Origin: a virus
DNA: 33,128 nucleotides
IMG/VR virus record: IMGVR_UViG_3300035703_000293
Location: 1 to 33,128 of that record
Direction: 5' to 3' (one strand)
Below are positions 14,427 to 23,300 of the stretch, one piece after another. Made by a program: the position numbers and the translations under genes. The notes below the pieces were generated by a model. The model was not told the origin of the DNA. It saw nothing but the letters and a program-made list of their open reading frames with translations, and searched no databases. Each line of letters starts with the position of its first letter. Position 1 is the stretch's first letter.

Positions 14427-14728
14427 GAGATTACAGGAAAGACGAAGTGATCAGAATGGTTGCATCGTTAAAACCAGGCCAGGCTATTCAGTTTTCGGCT
14501 ATTGAACTGATAGATAAAGTAGGCGGATACTGGCACAACGGAGTCTTTTTTAGCCCAGCTGACACAGTTATGGAAAACATCATTGGTTCCTCTTATGAAT
14601 ATAGGTACACCGAAAGCCTTACAACAGGTGCAATCACATTCCGTCGATTAGAAGCACCAATCGACGGTGATAGTGGAGAGCTAACTTATATTTCTCCGGA
14701 CCGTCGCCCAAAGTATAAAGCTCCGTAA
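14423..14728 (+). CDS. Unknown 101-residue protein coupled to the AcrVA2 homologue
   Basis: The ATG at 14423 overlaps the AcrVA2 stop as ATGA and has an AAAGGAAAG site; a TTG further upstream lies deep in the previous gene. The protein is small and mixed alpha/beta, with a helix RKDEVIRMVASLKPGQAIQ, an aromatic middle GGYWHNGVFFSP, and a basic, proline-rich end SPDRRPKYKAP. No family is recognised. Translational coupling to an anti-CRISPR homologue makes it a candidate for a second anti-defence protein. Confidence 0.62.
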   Translation: MRDYRKDEVIRMVASLKPGQAIQFSAIELIDKVGGYWHNGVFFSPADTVMENIIGSSYEYRYTESLTTGAITFRRLEAPIDGDSGELTYISPDRRPKYKAP

Positions 14729-14782
14729 TAACACAACGCTGTAAAGTAATTTCCGTCTAACGATATCCGCAAAGCAAAGCAT

Positions 14783-14812
14783 GCTAACCCCAGTCAACTA
14801 ACTGGGGCTAGC
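14783..14812 (+). promoter_or_regulatory. Hairpin that covers the ribosome site of the protease/scaffold gene
   Basis: GCTAACCCCAGT (14783-14794) and ACTGGGGCTAGC (14801-14812) form a 12-base stem with one mismatch and loop CAACTA. The 3' arm contains the only purine-rich sequence (TGGGGC) upstream of the ATG at 14814, so the folded RNA would hide the ribosome site. There is no T run. It could delay head-protein synthesis or end the upstream transcript by another mechanism. Confidence 0.6.
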
Positions 14813-14813
14813 A

Positions 14814-15935
14814 ATGTCTTCCAAAACCAAACCCAAAAATACCAAATTCGACTGGTTCGAAATTTTCCGTGCTGGTAAACACACGGACAGCAAAGGCAAA
14901 GAGGCTGAGTTCAGCTCTGCTGATTTGCAATCTGTCGTTAGCAACTTTAAACCCAAAACCGCCCCGCTGGTGATTGGCCATCCTGACCAAAACGATCCCG
15001 CATGGGGCTGGGCGGCTGAACTTAAAATCGAAGGCGACAAGCTCTTTGCCCGCGCTGATGATGTCGCAGTTGATTTTGCCGATGCCGTCGAATCAAAACG
15101 CTTTCCTAACCGCTCTGTGCGCCTGGTGAAGACTGCCAACGGCTATGAGCTGGGTCATATCGGCTTCTTAGGTGCCAAACCGCCTGCTGTTGGCGGTATG
15201 CAGTGGCAATTCAATGCAGCTGATGCGGAAGCCGTCAGCTTTGAGTTTGCCCTGGATGACCAAATCAAATCGCTGACCGTGGATACCAGCAACGCTGTGG
15301 TAACGCTGTTTCGCAAGCTCAAGTCGTTTTTTATTGAGCGCCATGGTGCCGAAGCTGCCGACAACATGCTGCCAGATTGGCAGATTGACGGGCTAGCAGG
15401 TCAGGCGGCTGTTGCTGCAGAAGAAATGTGGAAAGAGCGCTCAGCGGCCAGCCAGACCGAATTTAATGCAGCCCTGAGTGCCAAGGATGTCGAATTACAA
15501 GCGGCCCGGACAGAGCTGGAGCAGCTACGCCAAGCCAGTAAAACACTGTCGTTCGCGGCGGCCCTGACTGAAGCGCAACAGTTTGTAACTGAACTCAATA
15601 GCGGCACCGCGCCACGTTTAACCAAAACAGACGGCGTTGCCGATTTTCTGGCGCACCTGAGCAGCCAGGATGCCACTTTTGATTTTGCCGCTGCAGATGG
15701 CACGACGCAGCAAAGCAATCAAGCCGCTTGGTTTAAAGACTTTTTAAAGTCATTACCCGAGCAAACCACCCTGACCCAACCCTTTGACAAGAAAACGCCG
15801 GTAGAGCTGGACGCTCCTGCCCTGGCGAAGCTTGCCAGCGATTACCAGCAGAACCAGCACATCCAGGGCGTCGTGATTAGCCTTAGCAGCGCCATGGAAC
15901 ACGTTAAACAGCAACACAAGGTAACAACCCCATGA
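14814..15935 (+). CDS. Mu gpI-like prohead protease with scaffold tail
   Basis: The 373-residue protein opens with WFEIFRAGKHTDSKGKEAEFS, typical of the Mu I/phage protease family, and continues with APLVIGHPDQNDPAWGW and ELGHIGFLGAKPPAV (about 43-58 and 111-125), the region where the catalytic histidine and serine of these proteases lie. From about residue 200 the sequence is helical (ELQAARTELEQLRQASK), the scaffold part that is removed during maturation. In Mu the same gene has an internal start giving free scaffold Z. It starts the structural operon here and overlaps the next gene by ATGA. Confidence 0.88.
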   Translation: MSSKTKPKNTKFDWFEIFRAGKHTDSKGKEAEFSSADLQSVVSNFKPKTAPLVIGHPDQNDPAWGWAAELKIEGDKLFARADDVAVDFADAVESKRFPNRSVRLVKTANGYELGHIGFLGAKPPAVGGMQWQFNAADAEAVSFEFALDDQIKSLTVDTSNAVVTLFRKLKSFFIERHGAEAADNMLPDWQIDGLAGQAAVAAEEMWKERSAASQTEFNAALSAKDVELQAARTELEQLRQASKTLSFAAALTEAQQFVTELNSGTAPRLTKTDGVADFLAHLSSQDATFDFAAADGTTQQSNQAAWFKDFLKSLPEQTTLTQPFDKKTPVELDAPALAKLASDYQQNQHIQGVVISLSSAMEHVKQQHKVTTP

Positions 15936-16303
15936 ACCCGATCCGCAATTACGAAATCACTGCGCCCATCTTCAAGGGCCACATCGTGGCCTACACCCAG
16001 GTGGAGCGCCAGGTCGAAAAAGCCAATACCACCGTCAAGGCTATCTGTGGCGTCACAGATCAGGATTCCACCAACAATGGCCGGGTGGATGTCATCAAGT
16101 CAGGCCCGGCACTGGTTGAGTTCGGCGGCCCGGTTGATGCCGGAGACGTTCTGGTAGCAGACGCCGAAGGGCGCGCCGTTGAATTTAACAAAGCACCACT
16201 GGCGGAGGATGCAACCTGCTGGATCCTCGGCGTGGCAGAAGAAAGTGGCGTACAAGGCTCCTACGGCATCGTGTACGTCAACCCGCATATCATTGTGAAA
16301 TAA
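15932..16303 (+). CDS. Capsid decoration-like protein (DUF2190 type)
   Basis: A 123-residue beta-rich protein (ITAPIFKGHIVAYTQVE, AICGVTDQDS, AGDVLVADAEGRAVEF, CWILGVAEES) placed between the protease/scaffold and the major capsid genes, where Mu-like and other tailed phages have a small DUF2190-type head decoration or cement protein. The repeated Gly-Val and Ala-Asp-Ala-Glu-Gly turns fit that family. It would bind the outside of the expanded head. It starts in an ATGA overlap and ends 11 bases before the capsid gene. Confidence 0.72.
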   Translation: MNPIRNYEITAPIFKGHIVAYTQVERQVEKANTTVKAICGVTDQDSTNNGRVDVIKSGPALVEFGGPVDAGDVLVADAEGRAVEFNKAPLAEDATCWILGVAEESGVQGSYGIVYVNPHIIVK

Positions 16304-16314
16304 GGATTTAACAG

Positions 16315-17241
16315 ATGTCTAACGGCGTACCCTTTACCCCAAACACCGAGCAAACGGCTATTGCCATTGCCTACCGAAACAGGCAAATGATTGCAGACTT
16401 AGTCTGCCCGCGCGCGCCTGTTGGTCAGCAGCAGTTCAAATATATGGAGTTTGATCCAGCTGAAACTATGACCGAAGTAAACACCTATATCGGTCGTAAA
16501 TCTGCACCGAACCAGGTGGAGTTCAGCGCCAAAGAGAAGACTGAATCTGTATCGGATCATGGTCTGTCTGATGTTGTGCCCAATGATGATGTGGCCAATG
16601 CTCCAGCCAATTATAACCCCTTAAACCATGCCACCGAGTCGATTACAGACTTGATTGAATTAGGTCGTGAAGTTCGGGTCGCTAAAATGTTCAGCACTCC
16701 AGAAAATTATGGTTATAAGCAATCGCTGGCTGCAAACGGTCTTAAAAAAATCACCGATCCTGACTGCAACATTTTTGAGTTGCTAAACGAAATGTTAGAG
16801 CGCCCTTTAATGCGCCCTAATTCAATAGTGTTGAACTCATTCGTTGCCACCAAAATCCGTATGAATAGTTCCTTGCTCAAAGGCTATAACGGCTCTGTGG
16901 CAGACACTGGCATGGTGCCATGGGAATACATCAAGGACACCTTCGAACTGCAGAATATTTATGTGGGTCAGGCGCGGGTAAATACCAAAAAGAAAGGCCA
17001 GGAAATGGAGGTGGCCAGCACTTGGGGCAACTTCATCAGTCTGCCTTACATCGATCCGCTGGCCAACACCAACAACAACCGGATGACCTTTGCACTGACC
17101 GCACAATATGGCGACCGTATTTCAGGCAACCGGGATGTGTCTGCTGGTATTCGCGGCGGCGTGGAAGTGATGGTCGGTGAGTCGGTCAAAGAGCTGATCA
17201 TCGCCAAACAAGCGGCCATTCTGCTGACGGACGTTGTGTAA
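16315..17241 (+). CDS. Major capsid protein
   Basis: The 308-residue protein follows the scaffold and decoration genes and has the make-up of the HK97-fold capsid proteins of Mu-like phages (T in Mu, about 305 residues): an N-arm with NTEQTAIAIAYRNRQMIADLVCPRAPV, then FKYMEFDPAETMTEVNTYIGRKSAP, and a C-terminal part with DRISGNRDVSAGIRGG and VKELIIAKQAAILL. A strong AAGGA site precedes the ATG. It is the protein expected to be most abundant in the particle. No sign of truncation. Confidence 0.88.
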   Translation: MSNGVPFTPNTEQTAIAIAYRNRQMIADLVCPRAPVGQQQFKYMEFDPAETMTEVNTYIGRKSAPNQVEFSAKEKTESVSDHGLSDVVPNDDVANAPANYNPLNHATESITDLIELGREVRVAKMFSTPENYGYKQSLAANGLKKITDPDCNIFELLNEMLERPLMRPNSIVLNSFVATKIRMNSSLLKGYNGSVADTGMVPWEYIKDTFELQNIYVGQARVNTKKKGQEMEVASTWGNFISLPYIDPLANTNNNRMTFALTAQYGDRISGNRDVSAGIRGGVEVMVGESVKELIIAKQAAILLTDVV

Positions 17242-17705
17242 TGCTGACCGCCCAGCGATTTATCGACAAAGTGGGCATCAACCTGCTGGTCCAGTACGCC
17301 TCCGGGCGTCTGGCCACGCCAGGGCAATTTATCACGGTGCAAGATGTGCAGCTGGCGCTGACCGGCCAGGCGCAAACCGAGCAGCAACAAGCGATTGCTG
17401 ATTGGTATCAGGTGTCGCTGCTGCATGTGCAGTCGGTGGTGACTGGCTATATCAGCCGGTTTAGCGTGACCAGCGGTGAACTGGCGCAAAGCCTGGTGCC
17501 TGGGCTGGCGATTGATTTGCTGCAGTATGAGCTGTGCCCAAATCCATCGGAGGAGCTTATTCGGCGGCGTGATTACGCCACGGCACGCCTGAAGGATATC
17601 GAAAAAGGCGTGATTAAGCTCACCGAGCATGACCCTGCCAGGGTGCCAACGACCGGCCTTAAAACGGTGCGTGCCGGTAGTCGCTTTGACTGGGGTGGGT
17701 ATTAA
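17241..17705 (+). CDS. DUF1320 head-tail connector protein (Mu gp36-like)
   Basis: A 154-residue helical protein with the DUF1320 features: MLTAQRFIDKVG at the start, a central helix (IADWYQVSLLHVQSVVTGYISRF) and the closing RRRDYATARLKDIEKGVIKL. In Mu this family is gp36, a head-completion protein that joins the portal ring. It overlaps the capsid stop in TAATG and the following gene in the same way. Confident family call based on the C-terminal motif and on gene order. Confidence 0.83.
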   Translation: MLTAQRFIDKVGINLLVQYASGRLATPGQFITVQDVQLALTGQAQTEQQQAIADWYQVSLLHVQSVVTGYISRFSVTSGELAQSLVPGLAIDLLQYELCPNPSEELIRRRDYATARLKDIEKGVIKLTEHDPARVPTTGLKTVRAGSRFDWGGY

Positions 17706-18127
17706 TGGCCTGGGTGTTTGTCGGGATTAGCGGTGATGCCATTGATGGCCTCAAAGCCCTGGCGGCGCGCACTGGAAGCGCCCGCGATGTGCTCGATGAC
17801 ATCGGGGCGTTTTTGGACAGTGATGTCCAGCTGCGGTTTTTGCAAGAGCGTGCGCCGGATGGCACGCGCTGGGAACAATCTGCCGCAGCTGAAGAGCGCG
17901 GCGGCTTGACCCTGACAGACACCAGGCAACTGGCGGGCAGCGTGACGCACAGCGCCACGGATGACGAACTGATCCACGGTATGGGCGAGAAATACGCTGC
18001 CATCCACCACTTTGGCGGCAAAACCGGCCGCAATAAGTCGGTGACGCTCCCTGCCCGCCCCATCCTTGGCATTGCGCTGATGCAGCGGGAAGAAATCGAC
18101 AACATTGTGAAGGATTGGCTGGTATGA
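17705..18127 (+). CDS. Virion morphogenesis protein (Mu gpG / P2 gpS type)
   Basis: The 140-residue protein has the pattern of the phage virion morphogenesis family: an N-terminal helix (DAIDGLKALAARTGSARDVLDDIGAFL), the RFLQERAPDGTRWEQ segment, LTLTDTRQLAGSVTH and the closing YAAIHHFGGKTGRNKSVTLPARPILGI, ending in a basic helix. This protein closes the tail or connects it to the head. In Mu the gene lies before I; here it follows the DUF1320 gene, as in several Mu-like phages of other branches. ATGA overlap with the next gene. Confidence 0.87.
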   Translation: MAWVFVGISGDAIDGLKALAARTGSARDVLDDIGAFLDSDVQLRFLQERAPDGTRWEQSAAAEERGGLTLTDTRQLAGSVTHSATDDELIHGMGEKYAAIHHFGGKTGRNKSVTLPARPILGIALMQREEIDNIVKDWLV

Positions 18128-18582
18128 ATGCCCAACACGCAAGTTTTAACCTCGATTTAAACGCCATTGAAAGCCGGTTAAAACAGGATTTAAACGGCCA
18201 GGCGCATGTGGGCTTTGCTTCGGACTTTAATGCTGTTCGAACCCAGGGCGTGCAAATGCCGACGCTGTTTGTCCTGGCATTGGATGAAGACTACAAGGCC
18301 GCTGATGAAGTGACTGGCGAAACCACCCTCAAACTCAACGAGCTGTTTGCCGTGATGATTGTGTTACCCGTCATGGTCGGCAATGCCAATTCTGATTTGC
18401 AAATCAAAACCCTGCGCGGACTTGTGCGCCAGAGTCTGACCGGCTTAGTGCCAGCAGGCTGGTCGCCAATTTTGCCGCACCGGGGCCGCCTGGTGGAGCT
18501 TAACCGCGACACCAACAACCTGATTTACCAGGCGCAGTTTATGACCGAGCGCTTGATTGAAGTGACCACGAGGCCGCTATGA
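18124..18582 (+). CDS. DUF1834-like tail completion protein (Mu gp37-like)
   Basis: Starting at ATG 18124 (a TTG nine bases earlier is rejected because the ATG sits in an ATGA overlap), the 152-residue protein matches the size and position of DUF1834/Mu gp37: a helix with IESRLKQDL, a central NELFAVMIVLPVMVG strand pair and SDLQIKTLRGLVRQSLTGLVPAGWSP. It likely acts at the head-tail joint or as tail terminator. The assignment rests mainly on order after the gpG-like gene and on moderate pattern similarity. Confidence 0.7.
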   Translation: MNAQHASFNLDLNAIESRLKQDLNGQAHVGFASDFNAVRTQGVQMPTLFVLALDEDYKAADEVTGETTLKLNELFAVMIVLPVMVGNANSDLQIKTLRGLVRQSLTGLVPAGWSPILPHRGRLVELNRDTNNLIYQAQFMTERLIEVTTRPL

Positions 18583-18746
18583 CGCAAAAACCGAACAAAG
18601 CCGATGCTGCTGCGCTTACTGCAGATGAAGTGATCGCCCTGGCGCAACAACACGGCGAGATTTTACAGGGTGCCATTGACGCCCAAAGCTATCAACCCAA
18701 ACACGAGCAACCAAATACGGGAGAACCCGACGATGTGGCGATTTAA
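18579..18746 (+). CDS. Small phage protein, 55 residues
   Basis: A short frame from ATG 18579, overlapping the previous stop as ATGA, to TAA 18744-18746. The protein is hydrophilic, with one helix (TADEVIALAQQHGEILQGAI) and a disordered, proline-rich tail. It overlaps the tail-tube gene by 14 bases. Short proteins in this slot exist in Mu (gp38), but no sequence family is recognised. Coupling on both sides supports translation. Confidence 0.58.
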   Translation: MTQKPNKADAAALTADEVIALAQQHGEILQGAIDAQSYQPKHEQPNTGEPDDVAI

Positions 18747-19623
18747 AGACAAATTAGTGTTGTTCGCCTCCCAGGGCGCAACGCTGGGTGTGGCCCATGC
18801 CATTTACGCGCTCGATGTTGAATTCAGTATCGAACATGAGTCCGAAAACGAACGCCCGGCCAGCAATTACAGTGGCGCGGAGCTGCAGACGTTCTATGGC
18901 CATCATGTGAGCCTGAACTTTAAAACCCCGCTGGCCGTGAGCGGCGTGGCAGGCACAGCGCCTGTGACGTCCCCGCTATGGCTGGCCTGTGGTTTTGCCC
19001 AGGTATCAGACGCCACCAAGGTGGTATACAGCCGGGGTGCAGCCACTCCGGCAGTGGCCAGTTTCATTTTTGGCAAGCACACCCACGCCATAACCGGACT
19101 TAAAGGCAACTTTAGCATTGCGCTGGAAAAAGGCCGTCCAATGGTGCAGTGGCAGTTTAAAGGCGTGTTCTCAGCGCCAACGGCCAGCGGTGCGGCCCTG
19201 CAACCCAACTGGGACAACTGGAAAAAGCCCGATGTACTGGGGCCGGAATATGGCAGCAGCTTTAAGCTCAACAACATCGCGATGACGCTGCATAAATTGA
19301 GCGTGGATGCGGGCAATAAAGTCATTTATGACCGCACCATCACCAGCTCTGCGATTGAAATCACCGGCCACGAAAGCAAAGGCCAGTTGACCGTAACTGC
19401 CACCGAACTGGCCACCTTTAACCCGTTCACCCTCGCTGGTGAAGTGGTGCCGTTTGAATTTAAGCACGGCATGGTAGCGGGTAAAAAAATCACGATTAGC
19501 GGCAGATTACAGCTGCCGGTGCCCAAATACGCCAACCTCAGCAGCGAGCTGACCGGCTATGAGCTGGAAGGGAATTTAATCCCGCTGGTTGGCAACGATG
19601 AACTGAAAATCACTTTAGAGTAA
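18733..19623 (+). CDS. Major tail tube protein
   Basis: The open frame begins at 18670, but ATG 18733 (MWRFKDKLVLFASQ) has a GGGAGA site and avoids a long overlap, giving 296 residues. The sequence is beta-rich with conserved-looking repeats of strands (HHVSLNFKTPLAVSG, LKGNFSIALEKGRPMVQWQFKG, FKLNNIAMTLHKLSV, HESKGQLTVTATEL), as in the tube proteins of long non-contractile tails. It lies before the chaperone pair and the tape measure, the fixed position for this gene. There is no sheath gene next to it, which argues against a contractile tail. Confidence 0.78.
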   Translation: MWRFKDKLVLFASQGATLGVAHAIYALDVEFSIEHESENERPASNYSGAELQTFYGHHVSLNFKTPLAVSGVAGTAPVTSPLWLACGFAQVSDATKVVYSRGAATPAVASFIFGKHTHAITGLKGNFSIALEKGRPMVQWQFKGVFSAPTASGAALQPNWDNWKKPDVLGPEYGSSFKLNNIAMTLHKLSVDAGNKVIYDRTITSSAIEITGHESKGQLTVTATELATFNPFTLAGEVVPFEFKHGMVAGKKITISGRLQLPVPKYANLSSELTGYELEGNLIPLVGNDELKITLE

Positions 19624-19629
19624 TAAAAC

Positions 19630-19953
19630 ATGAAACTGAAATTCTTAGAAAAGCTGGAAAACTACCAGATTAAAAAACCGATTGAATTCACCTATCACGG
19701 CACGCTGATTAAATTCACCGGCCATATTCGCCTGGTGAAAACGGACGAACTGCAACAGCTCACCATTAACGGTGCCAACGATGCACAAACCGTGCGGGAG
19801 CTGTTATTGGGCTGGGAAGGCTTTCAGGATGACGGCCAGGACGTGCCGTTTTCAGCTGAAACGCTCAACGAGCTTTTGGAATACGGCGGCATCGCCGGAC
19901 GCCTGGCGGTGGAAGTCGTCAACGCCCAGTACGAGGTGCGCGAAAAAAACTAG
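19630..19953 (+). CDS. Tail assembly chaperone, short form (lambda gpG role)
   Basis: A 107-residue soluble protein between the tail tube and the tape measure: MKLKFLEKLENYQIKKPIEFTY, a strand-rich first half, then a helical, acidic end (VPFSAETLNELLEYGG). It does not resemble lambda G in sequence but has the same size class and place. Its last codons contain a slippery heptamer directly before the TAG, allowing some ribosomes to continue into the next frame. The chaperone coats the tape measure before the tube polymerises. Confidence 0.75.
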   Translation: MKLKFLEKLENYQIKKPIEFTYHGTLIKFTGHIRLVKTDELQQLTINGANDAQTVRELLLGWEGFQDDGQDVPFSAETLNELLEYGGIAGRLAVEVVNAQYEVREKN

Positions 19954-19970
19954 CCCAGGTGGCCGCCTGG
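19944..19970 (+). promoter_or_regulatory. -1 programmed frameshift site
   Basis: The heptamer AAAAAAC at 19944-19950 lies in the zero frame as A AAA AAC, the consensus for -1 slippage, and is followed at once by the TAG stop. Four bases after it, CCAGG (19955-19959) pairs with CCTGG (19966-19970) to form a small stem that could pause the ribosome. Slipping back one base continues as L-A-Q-V-A-A-W into the next frame. Confidence 0.82.
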
Positions 19971-20318
19971 TATGTCGGTGAAGCCCCGAGCGAAGCCGAT
20001 AGTGACCTTGCCCAGTTTATGGAAAAAGCCGGGCTGCCACCCCCGCCCCCGGTTGAAAAAGTAGCCCTGTTACTGCCGGAGCTACAGACCACTGTAAAGT
20101 CATTTACTGCCGTGACGACACAGTTTTTAAGAGATAAAGACAACATCGAAATCGCACTGAATTATCAGGCGGCCGATGTTGCCTGGCGGTACTTAGGGTT
20201 GACATTGCTGCCCCGCGATTTTGACAACATCCAGCGCATTGAGCGCTATGTATTAAGTCTGATCCGGAACAGCAATGAGCAACCTGAATTTACTGCTGAA
20301 ATTACGCTACGACGGTAA
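19950..20318 (+). CDS. Tail assembly chaperone extension made by -1 frameshift (lambda T part of GT)
   Basis: This frame has no good start of its own: the first candidate is GTG 19959 without a ribosome site. Reached by slippage at 19944-19950, it adds 122 residues to the short form, giving a 229-residue GT-like protein. It contains a PPPPP run, then helical segments (QTTVKSFTAVTTQFLRD, YQAADVAWRYLGL) and ends inside the tape measure gene, overlapping it by 44 bases. The T part of such proteins recruits tube subunits. Written as a separate interval because of the frame change. Confidence 0.78.
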   Translation, partial: LAQVAAWYVGEAPSEADSDLAQFMEKAGLPPPPPVEKVALLLPELQTTVKSFTAVTTQFLRDKDNIEIALNYQAADVAWRYLGLTLLPRDFDNIQRIERYVLSLIRNSNEQPEFTAEITLRR

Positions 20319-23300
20319 AGAAGTCAGCTCTGGTGCGAACCAGAGCGTGGCTGATTTGCGGCGTATTGAGCAGCAAACCCGCACCCAAATTGCCACGAAT
20401 CAGCAAGCAGCCAGCTCAGTCAACACCATCACGGGTGGTTATCACGCCATGGCCGCTGCTATGGGCACTGTGGTGGGTATCAGCACGGCACAGAAGATTG
20501 TCAACGATACCGCGAGCGCCCAGTTGCTTGAGCAGCGGATGAAAAGCTTATCCGGCTCAGCAGCCGAGTATGCCGCGAACCAGGAATATCTGTTCGCCAC
20601 CGCCGATAAGCTCAATACCAGCTACACCTCCCTGGCCGAATCATTCACCAGCATGCTGAACCTGCAGCGCGCCGGAACCGTCACCATGGCCGAAGGTAAG
20701 GCCATCACGGAAGGTTTAACCAACGCATCAAAAGCCCTCGGCGCATCAGATAACCAGCTGGCGCTGAGCTTGTATGGTTTAAACCAGGCGTTATCGAGCG
20801 GCGTGCTGCAAACGGATGAGCTGAACCAGGTGATGGATCCACTGCCTGGTCTTTTAGGCGAACTGGATAAACAAGTTGCTAAAACCGGCATGACCTTTAG
20901 GCAGTTGACCGGCACGGGCCAAGTGACGTCGGCCATGTTTAAACAGTATTTAATTGGTGCTTTAAAAGAGTATCAAGGTGCAGCTGAACGCACCGAAGGC
21001 ACCATTTCCGCGTCCTTTGCGGAGATGGGCAACGCTTACCAGAAGCTTATTCGTGAATATGAAAAGGAAGTCAATTTCGGCGTGGTGGCCGTAGCCAACG
21101 TGCTGCGCGATAGCATGGATATGCTGCGCGAAAACGAAACCCTGGTTAAATCGCTGGAAGTTGCCGTTATTGGTCTGGCGCTTGGTGTATCCGGCCGTTT
21201 GGTCGGAGCGCTGGCAAGCTCCACCAAAGAAAAAATTGCAAACATTCAGGCCACCAAAGCTCAGGCTCTGGCGGAAAAAGAGCGCCTGGCAGGCGTGATG
21301 CAAACCGCCACGGTCGAGCATGCCCGCGCCGTGCAAATGCGTGAATACTACACACATAACCTCAGCGCAGCGCAATCAGACCACTTTAGGGGCGTGGCAA
21401 TCACCAATCTGGCCGCAGCCAACGGTCGCGCGATTGTCACAGAGCGCGCGTTAACCGTTGCCACCGCCAATTACACCGCAGCAGCCACTCAGGCAACACT
21501 GGCCAGCCGGATGCTGGCAGGCTCTTTAGCCTTAGTCGGTGGTGTTCCTGGCCTCATTGCCATCCTCGGCATTGGTGCAGCGGCCATGCTGTCATTTGGC
21601 AGCAGCAGCGCTGAAGCCAAGAAAAGCGTCAGCGAGTTTGATAGCGAAGTCAAAACCCTGACTGAATCGCTCGATGGCTTATCCAATGCCCAACTGGCAG
21701 CCCGTAAAGTCAATATCGACGGCAAACTGGATGAAGCCAAAAATACGGCACGCGCGCTCAGGGCCGAACTAGCCACGGTCAATAGTGAGTTGAATAAAGG
21801 CAGAATGATCACTGTTGCGCCGGTGTTTAATAAGTATGGTGCGATCATCCAACAGGGTAAAACCGTGGCGGTGGCGCTCACCGAAATTGAACGCAATGAA
21901 CACACTAAGCGCCAGACCCTGCTGACCGCCGAACTAGAAACCCGACAAGCCAATATCACCGAGCTTGAAAGCAGCATTCAGCGCATTGCAGCGCTTAGCA
22001 AAGGCGAGCAACAGCAAACCGCCCGTCCACTGCCAGCCAATATCCAGCAACTGCAGGTTGAGTTGTTAGGCGAAGAAGCCAAGCTGCGCGAGAGCTATCA
22101 GCGCCGCCGCGATATGGTCACCATGTCGATGGCAAGCGATGCAGCCAACAAACAAAAATATACCCAAATTCTCAAAGACATCGATGCGGCCGAGCACAAA
22201 GCCCTGGCAGAGCAAGGCCAAAAGGCGCGCGATGAAAAAATCCGTGCGGAAAACGAAGCCCGGCGCAAAATCGAGCAAGACAAAAAAGATACCCAGGAGC
22301 TATCCATCGCCCAGGCACGCGGTTTTGCCAGCCGCGAAGCCGCAGAAGCCTACGCCAACACCTATGCGGTCGAAAAAGCCAAAATCGAAGCGCGCGTTGA
22401 TGCGACGCGGCGGGCAGAAAAAGGCTTGGCAGCCAATGACGAAATTGGTGAGCTGAAATATGACGCCAGGCAGGATGAAGCGAAGCAGGCCCACGAGAAA
22501 AAGCTGCTGCAACTTCGTGGCTTTGCCACCCGTGAAGCGGCCGAAACCTATGCCAATACCATGGCCATCAGGCAAGCCGAACACCAGGCCACGATGGACG
22601 CCATGCGCCTTCGCAGCAAAGGCATTGATCCGACCGATTTGCCTAAAGGGCTGGCGATGGAGCAACGGGATGACAACGCCCTGGAAAAACGCCGTGCCGA
22701 GCTGGAAGCCCAGTACCAGTTAGAAGAAGAAAAAACAACCAAGCGCTTAACCCGGATGGAAGAGCTGCAGAATGAGTTCGACAACCGAAAAATTGCCTTA
22801 CACGCAAGCCGAACCGGTGAAATGCGCGGCGCTATTTTGCAGTTCACGGACTGGCAAAAGAAAAACGAAGCCAGTAAAGCCAGTGCGTTGCTGGGGATCG
22901 GTGAGCATGCCGCCAAAGCCTTTGCCGGACAAAGTAAAAGCGCCTTTAAAATTTTCAAGGCGTTCTCCATTGGCCAGGCGCTGATTAAAACCTACGAATC
23001 CGCCACCGGTGCTTATGCAGCAATGTCGACTATTCCGGTCGTTGGCCCTGCCCTTGGTGCAGCGGCTGCCGCTGCGGCAGTGGCGATGGGTCTTGGCCAG
23101 GTACGGATGATCCAGCAGCAACAGCCTGCCGGGATCGCCCACGGTGGTCTCGATTACGTGCCCTCTGAATCCACCTATGTGCTGCAACGCGGTGAGCGCG
23201 TGTTATCGCCACGCCAGAACATCGAAATTAGTGAGCAAGTGCGCCGCATTGATGAACGCTCGCAAGCCAATCACGCAGGCGGCAACGTCAATCTGACCGT

